DNA of 64,000 bases, from NCBI RefSeq assembly GCF_034190915.1, contig NW_026947484.1, positions 71,627,482 to 71,691,481 on the forward strand. Direction: 5' to 3'. Origin of the DNA: Cavia porcellus (taxonomy: Eukaryota; Chordata; Mammalia; Rodentia; Caviidae). A model generated the notes under the pieces. The model saw only the letters and a program-made list of their open reading frames with translations, was not told the DNA's origin and did no database searches. Both the position numbers and the translations under genes were made by a program. This document shows, piece by piece, positions 47,501 to 57,112 of this stretch (position 1 is its first letter; each line of letters opens with the position of its first letter).

Positions 47501-50500
47501 GGATGTAACCTTCCAGAGAACTACAAAGCTTATTAAATGCAGAAAATAAAGAATATTCGTTCAGCAAATTCCAATATCTATCCTTTTTCTTCCTTTTTTG
47601 TCCCTTTATAATTCAAACTATCAGTTCTTACGCACTACTAAATGAACTGTGCACACAAGTATTTTATTTGCTTTTAAGTACTATGTATTTATATGTATGT
47701 ATCCATGTGATTTCTGCATTATTATTCGTAATGCTTTTTTAAAAAATCTCAATGAATATGTTGTACTAAAATGAATGAAGTTCTTAAAACAGTTTCCTGG
47801 TTTTCTAAATTTCCCAAGTAGGAATTACTTCATGCATTATATATTTAATTTCTTTATTTCTGCTGCAGGATAAATTGCTATGGTGGAGGAGGCAATCAGT
47901 GCCCCTTTGGTGGATACAAAATGTCTGGAAATGGACGAGAAATGTAAGGAAAACTTTCTATTATGATAAATGTTTACTTTCATAAAAGCTTTTGCCCACT
48001 CCAGGGAATTAATCCGTGTTCACTATCACAGATACAGCTTGCCTTTGTTCTGTTTTGAAGAGACATAAAAAGTTCATTAATATTGTATTAATCTATAAGT
48101 TGAGAAAGACAATAGCAGAAGAGGAGTATAATTTTCTAGGCTCCTACTATTAATAAAGGACCATAGTGAGCACTTTACATTGGAGATTGAATTTTTCTAT
48201 ATTTTTAGACTTGTTTGTTGTGTGCATATGAATGTAAGCTGTTCAAGAGATATTTCCAGAGGGAAGATAGAAATTGCCTTTGTGAGTGCAAGAAGTATGT
48301 AACTATAAGGTTCCTCCATTTGAATATATGCCTTAAATAAATAAATTAGATGCCTTACCCAAAAATAATTTCACCATTAAGATGAATGATTCTTGTTTAT
48401 TAAAATATTATTAATACACACTCTAAAATTTTACATTATCTCAGAGTTAGTTTTTAAATTAATATATAACCCTACAAATAAACTTAACTGACAAAAACAT
48501 GTTTTGCAGTTGTGATTAGACTGAAAATATTTACACATGAATTTAAGAGCTTTAAGTTCATTTTAAAAAAAAGATATTTAGAAATTTTTAATATCAATGT
48601 GCATCTTTATACACAAGAAGCATGGCACTTTATTGGGTTAGTTTTGTTCAATCACATCGATCCATTTTATTTATTAGAATATTTTATATTTCATAATAAA
48701 AATTAAGAAATAAGATGCCTTACACAAACTATAGAGTCAAACATGATAAAGCTTCCTGTTTTGCTAGCAGCAAGTATAATGAGCCTCGGTTTCTAAAGCC
48801 GTGACTGTCTCTTTTCTTACTCAGCAAACTACAGCGAAATAAACACTTGTGGGGAAGCAGGGAGACGGGGCTGTGGTGGGATGACCCGTGCACATTCTCA
48901 GATACATTCATCACACGCTTGCCACGGATAAGGTTCTAGGAGTCCTCACAAATGACACCACTTCCCCTCTTGTGTACGACTATAGTGGCAGACGTATATA
49001 AAAAAGATGTAGCTCAAAATGCCCAGGAATGTGTGAATTAATTAACAGAGTAAGAGTCCACACCTCATGAAGTTAGGGACATAAGATTTTAGAGAGAAAT
49101 GTAATCCAGATTTAGATGTCCACAATTCAAGAAAATTGACTTGGATCTGATTAGTGGAGAGGTGAAAAGCTGTGGTCATCTTTAGAAAGTGGGTGAGTCC
49201 GTGGATAGTGGTGAATGATAAGAAGTGGACAGACCACAGAGCAAACAGAATGGAAGCCTGACTGGACTACATCGGAGTCCTGCCTCTATCACCAGTGCAC
49301 CATGGGGCTGGTTCAAGTTGTCCAAAATCTGAGCCTCTGTTCCCTCAGGTTTAAAATAAGGATGTTATCATTCCTTTTAAGATGACATGAGAGTTACACA
49401 ATGTATTCAACATTCAGTCAATAGCCTTACATGACTGACCTAAAGTGAGGACTCCATAAATGATATTTTTCCTTCTGCAGTTTCTTCTCTTTACAGTATT
49501 CATAACCGGAGAAATCCTTGAGGAAACTAATTACTTAGTATAAATAGCTATGACAATGATCAGATTAAATTGCAAGGATGGCCCAACTTCTCTAACACAT
49601 TTGCCCAAGAATCTTGATGAAGTAAATTAACAATGATGGAATAACTAACATAGACAAAACATGTCTGTTTTGTTTAATATAATTTGCTCAAATTTAATAA
49701 GATTAAAACATAAAGAAATCAAGTAAGACAAAGACTAAAATCAGGAATCAACTATCACTCCTAATACCCTTAATGTGGTTATACATAATTTCCCTCTATA
49801 AAACACAAAAAGAAATTTTACATTTTTTTACTTTACTTTACTTTTTTTTACAGTAACAATGTTACTGTAAATACCTGTTGAATAAATTTGATGAATTTAA
49901 TGTTACTGGTTGCAAGAGGTTTAAAGGGAATCACTGAAGCAATAACCTCAAATGACCCCAAGGATCTGAATTATAATTTGTGCTCAAAGGTAGAAAAGCA
50001 AAATTCTTCAGTGAGGAATATAAAAAAACCAAAAATACTCCAAACTTGACTTTTGAATCTCTGATCACAGTTCAGGCACTGGAGTGGGCTAAGTAACAGA
50101 AATTCCTCCTTAGGGTAATTGCACTGACTATCACATATTTTACCTGGATCACTTGAGACCTGGCAGGTAAGACATAATAGGATCTTAGTTTTTGCTTTCA
50201 AAAGAAGAGTAATAAAGGTAAACAGGCTTTATGTAAGAGCTTCAGTTTACTCTAGGTCAGTTTAATTAGCATAAAGTTCCTTTCTGGCCACAGAGGAAAA
50301 TCTAGATAAAACATGTCAGCAGGACTCTTTACTTATACTGTGTCATAGGTGGAAAGCCTGAGTATTAGGTGGGCACCTAGTACAAACTCAGTATCAAGAC
50401 TCATTCCAAAACAATCGCAATCAGCTGCAAAACAAAGCCAAATGTGATTTGTAAATGAGTTCTTCCCAAGCACAGACCCAGTACCTCAGAGACTTGATAA

Positions 50501-52076
50501 GATAAAGAGAAATCCAAGCATATGCTTTTGTGTTCTACCATAGGTGTGATACACATGTGCATAGGAATCCTAAGGAGGAGAACCTGTTTCAGCCTGAGTG
50601 TGACAAAAATCACACTTACCTCTTCTGAGAGTTTCAAGCCCCATTGTAAGCTAAAGTACAATGAGTAGCCTATTAGTAAAAATCATGAGTTAATTTATCC
50701 AATTCTGGGCATTAAAAATACTTAGTGATTGCTCTCTACATCTAAACCCTTCAATTACTTTGAAAATATTCTTATTAAAGCCTTTTAGGATGTGTTTCCA
50801 AAACTTAATTACCTAAAAAAACTAATAAGGAAAAGCATTGCTATCTCTCAAGGAAAGATGTCTTCTATATTAGCAGACTACAACACAGGAAAGGAGGGGA
50901 AAATATCAAGATACAATTCTGTGAACTACATCTGCATAGGTGTTATGATTTTAAGCACAGTCTTATTCAAAATTTGATCTCGTCAAAACACTACAGAAAA
51001 TAACTGATCTCAGACCTAGTTGTCTCTTCAATAAAGGACAAATCATAGTTTCCAAAACTGCTCTAAATCTGATCATCGGGACCTGTGTGCAAACACTAAC
51101 TCCTGATAATCGAGTATTCTTTGTGGTGGATGTGAAAGTTATTCAAACAAATGCCAAAAGGCAAAGGAGGCTGCATAAAGGTGAAATAGCTACACTGGTA
51201 AAGAGTCCAAAGGCCTGAATTTACACAAATCTCTGACTTCTTTGCTTTCAAGAGAGGAAATCTGTGAGCCATCAAAAAAAGAAACAAAATTTAAAAAATA
51301 AACTTGGAGCTGTTGTTGTGCCAAGAATCAAAGGATATTAACACAACATAGCCAAAAATATTAGGTGTCTTAGAATGAATGTGGCAGTGTGGTCATTTTG
51401 GACCCACACCAGTTCTGTGCCAGCAGCACATTATACACAGGCTCTGTTTCAGTTAATAATGTTACAGTACCATCCTTCAGTGACAATTATCACCATGTCT
51501 CTTATGCTACATCTGTCTTATTTATCTGAATATAAACAGAGAACGATAACATTCCTGTTGTTGTTAAATTATCTGTGGAGTAGCTGGAGCTTCTATACTT
51601 AAGTAGAGTGTGTAATAAACAATTTCTATGAAAATCAACTGAGGGTGTTGTAACACTTTAACTGAAAGACATTTGTTTGAGGCAAGGTCTCACTATGCAC
51701 AAGCTTGCCTTGATCTTGCTTGCATAGCCCAAGCTGCCCTCAAATTCACTGTGATCCTTTTGCTTCACCTCTCAAGAGCTGGGATCACAGGCATGTGCCA
51801 CCACGCTGAGCGAAAGACACTTTTAAGAATGTTTTTCCCAAGGAGATTTATAAATAACCAATTTATGTTTGGCTAGCTTCACCATTCAGAGAAAATATAT
51901 TCTTATATAAGCAAGAACATAATGGTACCAAAGCAAGGACTATTACATAATTGCATTGCTATGTTCAGTGATGTTTATGAGTAAATTTTTTTTCTCTTTG
52001 CAGGGGTGAAGATGGTCTCTATCAATACACAGAGATCAAGACTGTCGCAATGAAAATCTCTCAGAAGAACTCCTAA
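20378..52076 (+). CDS. Aldh1a1: ALDH1A1-type aldehyde dehydrogenase (retinal dehydrogenase 1-like), complete 13-exon gene, 500 aa
   Basis: The family is a cytosolic, homotetrameric NAD+-dependent enzyme that oxidises retinaldehyde and lipid or dietary aldehydes to acids. Joined exons: 20378-20440, 24857-24961, 28305-28445, 29489-29618, 30243-30304, 33376-33504, 34811-34924, 37407-37509, 39056-39240, 43435-43599, 45966-46123, 47869-47943, 52004-52076. They total 1503 nt, and every intron is GT-AG with matching phase. Seen in the protein: N-terminal NAD-binding domain with oxyanion Asn169, Lys192 and Glu195 for the cofactor ribose, Rossmann GxxxxG at 245-250, general base Glu268 in LELGG, nucleophile Cys302 in GQACIAAS, and Glu399/Phe401 in EEIFGP. 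The C-terminus SQKNS is typical of ALDH1A1. Human ALDH1A1 has 501 residues; exon 1 is one codon shorter here. No stop or frameshift is seen. Odd: tunnel-lining residues are extensively changed (Met124, Ala170, Thr174, Ile292, Val296, Ala301, Gly458-460). It could equally be named an Aldh1a1 paralogue or an Aldh1a7-like gene; orthology cannot be settled from this window. Confidence 0.96.
20591..20692 (+). mobile_element. B1-type SINE, intron 1
   Basis: tcgcatgcctgtaattctag, then gtttgaggccagtctggtct and acatagtgac match the 7SL-derived B1 body. Confidence 0.85.
22551..22631 (+). mobile_element. ID-like SINE, intron 1
   Basis: actggagatttagcaaagca, then gcacaaggtcttgagtttga and tccttggta with an A tail. 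A diverged ID. Confidence 0.8.
24857..24961 (+). CDS. Aldh1a1: ALDH exon 2, residues 22-56
   Basis: Acceptor ccccacag; donor gtgagtttc; phase 0 at both ends. It encodes [18 protein letters not shown], then NPATEE and VEEGDK, the conserved ALDH1/2 N-terminal strand region. Confidence 0.96.
24962..28304 (+). other. Intron 2
   Basis: Non-coding. It contains a B1 with poly-A tail (27054-27168) and a short GGAT-type repeat near 28066-28095. The rest is AT-rich unique sequence with no recognised element. Confidence 0.9.
27054..27168 (+). mobile_element. B1 SINE with poly-A tail, intron 2
   Basis: gcatggtgacgcatgcctct, then gaggctgaggcagtgaagat and gttcaaggacaccctggg, followed by an A-run. Confidence 0.88.
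28305..28445 (+). CDS. Aldh1a1: ALDH exon 3, residues 57-103
   Basis: Acceptor gaattacag; donor gtgagtatg; phase 0 at both ends. It encodes [14 protein letters not shown], the invariant [16 protein letters not shown] and RDRLLLA. It is strongly conserved with family members. Confidence 0.96.
28446..29488 (+). other. Intron 3
   Basis: Short AT-rich intron in which I see no repeat or RNA. Confidence 0.9.
29489..29618 (+). CDS. Aldh1a1: ALDH exon 4, residues 104-146 plus 1 nt
   Basis: Acceptor tttttcag; donor gtgaggagc. It starts [11 protein letters not shown] and ends [14 protein letters not shown]. The helix facing the substrate tunnel reads [13 protein letters not shown]. The position that is Gly in human ALDH1A1 (Gly125 counting Met) is Met124 here. 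This exon carries many more changes than exons 3, 7 or 8. Confidence 0.95.
29619..30242 (+). other. Intron 4
   Basis: Short intron with no recognised element. Confidence 0.9.
30243..30304 (+). CDS. Aldh1a1: ALDH exon 5, residues 147-167
   Basis: Acceptor cttttccag; donor gtaagttgc. The split codon G|AT gives Asp147. It encodes [20 protein letters not shown] and ends with Pro167, directly before the Trp-Asn of exon 6. Confidence 0.95.
30305..33375 (+). other. Intron 5
   Basis: It is dominated by an old antisense L1 fragment (about 30960-32290). Flanks are AT-rich and otherwise featureless. Confidence 0.9.
30960..32290 (-). mobile_element. Old L1 fragment (3' part of ORF2 and 3' UTR), antisense, intron 5
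   Basis: The + strand reads as the reverse complement of an ancient mammalian L1M 3' end. Landmarks are the ttgaggaatatccatactgac block, ttaactgtctgtaatccattttg, ttccgcatgtggactgttgg and ctgttgcattgaccca. It is heavily mutated with no usable frame. Confidence 0.8.
33376..33504 (+). CDS. Aldh1a1: ALDH exon 6, residues 168-210
   Basis: Acceptor tttccag; donor gtaagcaag; phase 0. It carries oxyanion-hole Asn169 and the cofactor residues Lys192 and Glu195 in [10 protein letters not shown]. Residues 168-177 read [10 protein letters not shown]. The family pattern has Phe170 and usually Met174, both tunnel residues, so the tunnel wall is altered while the NAD site is intact. Confidence 0.96.
33505..34810 (+). 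other. Intron 6
   Basis: AT-rich, with one short TAA run near 34669. Nothing else is recognised. Confidence 0.9.
34811..34924 (+). CDS. Aldh1a1: ALDH exon 7, residues 211-248
   Basis: Acceptor gtcctttcag; donor gtaatgcta. It is a GC-rich exon encoding [15 protein letters not shown], then [18 protein letters not shown]. Gly245 begins the Rossmann GxxxxG that is completed in exon 8. It is nearly unchanged from other ALDH1A1 proteins; position 247 is Val where Thr or Ser is usual. Confidence 0.96.
36005..36177. repeat. Polypurine (GA/GACA)n microsatellite, intron 7
   Basis: About 170 nt that are almost entirely purine plus C in GAGA and GACAGA units on the + strand. It ends in a gaaaaaaaaaagaaaaa run next to the antisense LTR. 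Confidence 0.95.
36242..36622 (-). mobile_element. Antisense MaLR solo LTR in ALDH intron 7
   Basis: The reverse complement runs TGTTGATCACTGTGTCAACTT to ATAACAAAGTCA. It includes gagctaataaacat and gtatttagtctcaaca, placing it with the LTR subfamily of 15332-15815. No clear target duplication was seen. Confidence 0.72.
37407..37509 (+). CDS. Aldh1a1: ALDH exon 8, residues 249-282 plus 1 nt
   Basis: Acceptor gactttcag; donor gtgagtacg after ...GCTGACT. Read past the donor, the frame appears to end ADADC, but T joined to the TG of exon 9 gives the expected Leu283. It contains general base Glu268 in [10 protein letters not shown]. Confidence 0.96.
37510..39055 (+). other. Intron 8
   Basis: AT-rich intron with no recognised repeat. 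Confidence 0.9.
39056..39240 (+). CDS. Aldh1a1: ALDH exon 9 (catalytic cysteine), residues 283-344
   Basis: Acceptor cctttgtag; donor gtgagcatg. It contains nucleophile Cys302 in [11 protein letters not shown], then EESIYDEFV and ERAKKY. The preceding loop reads [16 protein letters not shown]. Ser289, Ile292, Val296 and Ala301 replace residues that are Phe, His, Tyr and Cys in human ALDH1A1. Confidence 0.96.
41090..41124. repeat. (TA)n microsatellite, intron 9
   Basis: About 17 perfect TA units, preceded by a diverged TATA-rich stretch. Confidence 0.97.
41125..41178 (+). repeat. B1-like 3' end after a (TA)n tract, intron 9
   Basis: gttcagtaccaacctgaact, acatagcatt and ccccgactcataaaaaaa resemble a decayed B1 3' half. 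Confidence 0.5.
43435..43599 (+). CDS. Aldh1a1: ALDH exon 10, residues 345-399
   Basis: Acceptor ggggacag, with its pyrimidine tract displaced 15-25 nt upstream, so a somewhat weak site; donor gtaaaggct. It encodes [30 protein letters not shown] and [12 protein letters not shown], ending at cofactor-site Glu399. Confidence 0.95.
44555..44588. repeat. (CA)n microsatellite, intron 10
   Basis: About 17 CA units. Confidence 0.97.
45719..45806 (-). mobile_element. ID SINE, antisense, intron 10
   Basis: T-run, then gtaccgggaattgaactca and gccgagctaaatcccctgca, the reverse complement of the ID body. Confidence 0.85.
45966..46123 (+). CDS. Aldh1a1: ALDH exon 11, residues 400-451 plus 2 nt
   Basis: Acceptor ggtgtag; donor gtgagttag. 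It begins [11 protein letters not shown], with Phe401 packing on the nicotinamide ribose, then [20 protein letters not shown] and SSALQAGTV. It ends inside the Trp452 codon. Confidence 0.96.
46124..47868 (+). other. Intron 11
   Basis: AT-rich, with one young-looking antisense ID SINE (47276-47370). Confidence 0.9.
47276..47370 (-). mobile_element. ID SINE, antisense, intron 11, well preserved
   Basis: On the - strand it reads gggctggggatttagctcag and later gagttcgatccctggtaccg, followed by a pure A tail. Target duplications GAATAAAA lie at 47267-47274 and 47372-47379. Pol III box A and box B are both intact. Confidence 0.92.
47869..47943 (+). CDS. Aldh1a1: ALDH exon 12, residues 452-476 plus 2 nt
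   Basis: Acceptor tgctgcag; donor gtaaggaaa. It completes Trp452 and reads [20 protein letters not shown]. The four-glycine run at 457-460 replaces a Gly-Val-Val-Ser type sequence at the mouth of the substrate tunnel. PFGG and the GNGRE oligomerisation segment are kept. Confidence 0.95.
47944..52003 (+). other. Intron 12
   Basis: AT-rich, with an antisense B1 near its 3' end (51672-51811). Nothing else is recognised. Confidence 0.9.
51672..51811 (-). mobile_element. B1 SINE, antisense, intron 12
   Basis: aaggtctcactatgcacaag and gctgggatcacaggcatgtg. Target duplications GAAAGACA are at 51664-51671 and 51812-51819. Confidence 0.9.
52004..52076 (+). CDS. Aldh1a1: ALDH exon 13, residues 477-500 and stop
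   Basis: The acceptor tttgcag follows a long pyrimidine tract. The split codon AT|G gives Met477, followed by [18 protein letters not shown] and SQKNS, then TAA at 52074-52076. The C-terminus matches the family end exactly in length. Confidence 0.95.
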
Positions 52077-52560
52077 TCCCCAGGAGTGCAGACTCTTCAA
52101 TGAGCTGGCATTTGCTCCAGTCACCAATGTAGTGGAATTTATATATGAAATTTATTTTTCTTATTTTTTTAAACAGAAGCTAATCATATTGTTGTTAATA
52201 CACATTAAAAACTAGACATGTTACTCATGTGAAACGAACTTTTTCCTCTTGATATATGACATGAACAGGATGGATTTGGATGCAAGATCTCTTTAATTTT
52301 GCTGTGGTGATTAACTGTTCTTTGTAATTATTGTCAGGAATAATAACTTTATAGAGGTGCACCAATAGTCATTTAGGCCTTCACCCTCAAAGACTGTGAG
52401 GTCTTAACATTCGTATTAATGACAGAGTGAGTTACTTTGTTTCTAGCAATTATGCTGTCTGTGGAGCATCTTGAAATGTTCCCTAGAACATCGTGTCTGC
52501 TTGTCAAATGAGATGTTTCACTGTAATTTGAATATAAAGTTTAATTAAAGCACATTTACA
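52077..52560 (+). other. Aldh1a1: 3' untranslated region of the ALDH gene
   Basis: AT-rich non-coding sequence after the TAA. It has several AU-rich stretches (attta and ttattttt). The 3' end is inferred from the ATTAAA at 52544-52549 and a TG/T-rich stretch downstream. Confidence 0.7.
52544..52549 (+). terminator. Probable polyadenylation signal ATTAAA
   Basis: ATTAAA lies about 470 nt after the stop codon, just past the related hexamer-like AATATAAA at 52531. A T-rich element follows within 30 nt (gattctctttcgagttattctt). This is the best cleavage-signal candidate in the interval. Confidence 0.6.
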
Positions 52561-52722
52561 TGATTCTCTTTCGAGTTATTCTTACTAACAAGTTTGGGCT
52601 ATCGTGAATCATTTACTCTATCCCTGAATACTGAAGAACAGCATTTAATGAATCATAATGATTAACTTAAAAATAAGAATCAAGAGATGGAAGAAAGGGA
52701 AGAGAGAGGAGAGATGGAGGCC

Positions 52723-52744
52723 AAAAAAAAAAAAAAAAAAAAAA
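52723..52744. repeat. Poly-A tract in the 3' flank
   Basis: 22 A in a row after a purine-rich agagaggagagatgg stretch. No SINE body is recognised upstream. Confidence 0.9.
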
Positions 52745-53140
52745 GAATAAAAGGGAAAAAAATTAAGCTGTGTTATGAACACATAACCAAATCCGCAAGA
52801 TGAAGGTAATAATTATGTACTGCAAGCTGGTACTAATAAAATTTTAAATTTAATAAACAAGCTATCTACTCATTCTCCCATGGGTGGGGACACAGATATT
52901 ATTTTCCAGAAGAATCCTGAAATCACATCCAACCTTGAGAGAGCTGGAATCAGTCCTTCATGAACATTTCTGAGATCCTATAAAGTTCCAACCATGCATG
53001 TCATACAAAATGGGAAGACCATTGTCTTCACATGCATTAGTCTAGTAAACAATAAAGCCACAATCCATCCCACCCTAAAAATGGGGATTCTAAAAGCTCT
53101 AAGAATACTGTACGATGTCAAGGGTATAATGGTGACTACA

Positions 53141-53312
53141 TTTTTGTTTTTGTTTTTGTTCTTTTTAGACTTTTTGAGACAGGGTCTCACTATGTAGTTC
53201 AAATTGGCCTTGAGCTCACTTTTTAATCCCAGCTGGTCTCAAACTCACAAATATCTTCCTGCCTCAGTCTCCTGAGTGCTGGGATTACAGGCATGCACCA
53301 CCATGCCCAGCT
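53141..53312 (-). mobile_element. B1 SINE, antisense, 3' flank of the ALDH gene
   Basis: (TTTTTG)n, then gagacagggtctcactatgt and gctgggattacaggcatgca. It includes a short internal duplication around 53215-53245. Confidence 0.9.
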
Positions 53313-54751
53313 ATCATGGCAACTTCTGAGTCAGTAATGATGGCTTCATAAAAGAAATTTGAATTGACATGAAATTAAACAAATTTGCAGTAAATAATAT
53401 TTACAGTAGAAAAAAAGGAAAAGAGGTTTTGCAACATGTTCTCTTGGGGCAATATATGTTTCTGTAGAATTTTACACTGTTTGTCAGTACCATAATGCAG
53501 GTTCTACCATGTCCCATGACCTCTTTGGCTTTTTTAGTATTTTTCCCAATTTATTTTAGTGAAGAGCTTGTCTCCCTCCTGCCCCTTCCTGATTTAATAC
53601 CAATTAACAGTAAGATACTTTATCAGAAGTATTGCTTGCTATTCTTTGCAAGAGGCAGCACTTCTTTTAATACAAATGCATCTGAGGACTGAAAAGGATC
53701 ATCTGGGAAAAATGCCCTCTGTGTGAAAGCTCACCGCCCTGTGCTTCCACTATATGCTTCTATCAAAGGCTTCTTCCCCTGCTGTTGAGCTCCTGTGGAG
53801 GATGTGACTTAGGCCGCAGTATAGTCAAGAGAATATTTGCATGTTCTTGTACATATTTGAAGATGTTCTTAGTTCAACAACTGAAAATCTAAACTCAGTG
53901 AACTCTGAAGTAAACTTTTTGGGATTGAGATGATATAAAAGTAGTTTACCATTGAATATTGATAGATTGCCTATTGACACTGATCCTGTGACACAACGAT
54001 AGAGACTACTGTCAAGTATAGAAACATATAATGAATGAAAGTCTTGAACTTCTCAGATCTGAAAAAATTCCAACTGCAATTTAAGAGTTCCTCAGACTTA
54101 GGACTACAAATATGTTAGCATTATCACTTAGTGAGAATTAGGGCATATTAACCTTTACTGGAAACCGAAGAAGCCTAAATTTTAAGGACAACTAAAAAGT
54201 CTTTGGATGTTGAGAAGGAATAATGTCCATATACAGAGAAAGACTGTGTTTTCCTAAAACCAGACAGAGCTCATATTTTTAAAAGACATTTTTAAAACAC
54301 AGCAAACAAATTAGGTAGACAAATTCATATCACAATGGCATCCTACCATGTCTTAATGTATAACAGAGGGTTGAATAGAGAATAGGACAATACCCAAAAT
54401 AAGTTTAAACACTTAAAAATTAAAGTTCCTTTTTATAAATAATACATTATAGGATTTAACAGAAAATACCTGTTTCATATTAGTTTCTCCTGAGTTTCTG
54501 AACATTAATTGCATTGCATTAATTGTATGAAAGTCATAATGCAATCATCCTTAAAACCTTGAAAAATTAAAGAGTACCTATCAGTCCATGTATAATTTGC
54601 CATCCAAATATGATCTCATCTCAGCTCCACATGGTGGAAAATATACTCATCTTCAAAAAATACTAAACTAAGCAACAGAAAATTGAACTCACTGTTCAGG
54701 TTGGGACAAAATCAAGTCTGAACACACATTCTCAAATGTTCACTATAGTAA

Positions 54752-54930
54752 GCCTCTCCCTCTTTCTCTCTCTCTGTCTCTGTCTTTCTCTCTGTCTCTC
54801 TGTCTCTCCCCCCCACTCTCCCTGTCTCCCTCCTCTCTCTGTGTGTCTGTCTCTCTGTCGCCTTCTCTCTCTTTCTCTGTCACTCTGTTTATCTGTCACT
54901 TTCTTTCTCTTCTCTCTTTCTCTTTTTCTG
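54752..54930. repeat. CT/TGTC-rich microsatellite (copy 2)
   Basis: Interrupted CT/GTCT tract at the position equivalent to 4096-4240. Confidence 0.93.
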
Positions 54931-56130
54931 AAAATATAATTCTGGATTTATTTTTAAATAGACAATTCAAAGTAGGAAGACATTTTTTTCTCAAATTCTT
55001 GAACTAAATTCAAATACACCTAAAACAAGGTATATAATTTTCACTATTTTTTATCTAATTCAAAAAAAAATGCCGAACTCAAAAGGATTTATACATTTAT
55101 CCTGTGATTTTTTTTTTTTTTTAATCTCTGGAGATGCACTTGAGTTTTCATTTTGATTTGGAAACATACATAGGAAGTTGATTCAGAATTGATAGTGTAC
55201 CAGGAACTGAAACACTGAAATGGCACCAAGGATTTGGAGATAGGTTTCTTTTACCTTCACAGGCAGTGACAGAAACAATTGACCCTCTAAATGTCAGGCC
55301 TCAAATGCCCAGAAAGGGAGGCTTTAAAGGGTTAAAAAGAGAAAGACAGAGGCAGAGCACATTGCTGTCTTTGACTGATTCTTGTAACATGCATCACACT
55401 GACCAGCACTTTCTAGGAGACCACAATACAGGAACTGTAACAGGAACTTTTACCTGAGCAACTAAGGAACTGAAGTCCACTGGCTGCAGGTGTGGGGTGC
55501 ATTTTCTGTTGCACTCAGTTTCTTCTACAGTAACTAAATTCCTGAGAAACCTAAGTTCAGTGTCTGTTGGACACCATGAAAGTTTTATGTTGTAGCTCAC
55601 CATGACTGTGACATTTCACAAAACAAGATCCTGAGTCAAGACACAAGTGAGGGAAAACAGCTCAATATCACTCTTTCCTTCTGTGAGAGAGTAAAGAAGA
55701 CATTTCTGTGAACACCACAGAGCTACCTGTGAGGAAATTACACATCTATCCCAAGAATTTTAGATGGCCTTTGACTTCTGGGAAGTGAGTTTATTCCCCC
55801 AAAATAGTCCTATCCTAAACATCAAGGATAAGTAGCAAATCATTAAAAAGTCATCATTACCACTTCACAAACTAGCAACACTAAAGAAACAGTGATGCTT
55901 TTTTAACCTTAATTTGGCATGATCTGCTTAACACATTTGCAAAAATTTAGAATTCTTTTCAAATTCAGGTTTCCGATGTATAGAAATTTTCATACTTCAC
56001 TGACATTGTGCCGCTCTGAAGTCATTTCATCAGTATTTTAGGATTTTTGTTTGTCTCCTTTTATTCAAGTTGTTTAAAGATTCATTGGCTCTAGAAAAAT
56101 TAACTAAATATTTTTAAAAGATGGATTTGT

Positions 56131-56216
56131 GGTCTTGGGGTTTAGCTCAGTGGCCTAAGCACTTGCCTGGTAAGCATAAGGTGGTGAGCTTGATCCCAGG
56201 TACCAAGAAAAAAAAA
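56131..56216 (+). mobile_element. ID SINE (copy 2)
   Basis: Counterpart of 5431-5512, with tttagctcagtgg, gagcttgatccca and an A-run followed by a G-run. It predates the duplication. Confidence 0.85.
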
Positions 56217-57029
56217 GGGGGGGGGGATGGGGGTTTACAGTGTAAACTGATTTTACAGTATTTTCTTTTAAATTAACCTCAAGCTATTAAAGAAGATGAG
56301 ATAATGAACTGTATATTTTTATTTTCTAATCATTATTATTATTCTCATTTGATTTTATTGCTCCCATTATTGATACAGATACATTTTTCCTTTGAGACAC
56401 ACTTGTAAATATCATGTCCTTTTAGCCAAAAATGATTAATATGGTTTCTACAAATAACATTATTTCACAACATGACTGTGGAATTATCTAATCGAAAACC
56501 TGAACATTGACAAGACACCAGCACCTGCCTAACAATCAACCTATGTACAATGTTCCCTAGGCATCCAAGGAAATGCCTTCTTTGCACTTCTCCTCACCGT
56601 CAGAAAGTTAATGCATAATCACATTCTGCACTCGGCTGTCATTACTTCTTTATGTCTCCTTGTAGAGTAGTAATAGGAACACAATTTCCAAGCACATTTA
56701 ATATTCAGGTAGGTTAGCCACATGATCTTGGCCTAGGAGGTAAGTACAGGAAACACACCACACTGAGCTAATGAGCTGACAATATCCAGCCAAAAGGGCT
56801 CTGAGGGCTTTAAAGAAAATATTTCTACTCAGTGTTGGATTCTCACTTGTCATCTTTTATGCAAACTAGACAAGAATGCATGAAAACCATGAATTGTAAC
56901 TTGTTCTACAAGTGTTCTGCAAGATGAGCAAATATTTGTAATAAATGTTAACTTTATGAATGAGGCAAAGCTTGCCACAGGAGTGGCATGTGACCTCAAA
57001 TGCCACATTTTCACAACTGAGCCTATGGT

Positions 57030-57112
57030 TTGTTTCTCTATGTCTCTGTCTCTGTCTCTCTCTGTCTTCTTATCTTTCTTTCTCTCTTCCCCCCTCCCCC
57101 CACCTCTCTGCA
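57030..57112. repeat. CT-rich tract (copy 2)
   Basis: Counterpart of 8440-8500, expanded, with a cccctcccccc run. Confidence 0.85.

Larger units (their letters stand above)
52561..53637. other. 3' flank of the ALDH gene before the duplicated segment
   Basis: It contains the poly-A tract and the B1 at 53141-53312. It has no counterpart in the window: to the left of 2999 lies HAL1 copy A. No gene is seen. Confidence 0.75.

Noticed and set aside
20378..52076. Possibility that the gene is a pseudogene or retrocopy
   Set aside because: Thirteen exons with canonical splice sites, correct phases, no stop, intact catalytic residues, promoter and polyadenylation signal.
20378..52076. Eta-crystallin-like ALDH1A gene of elephant shrews
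   Set aside because: B1 and ID SINEs place the DNA in rodents, and elephant shrews lack both. A lens role cannot be judged from sequence.
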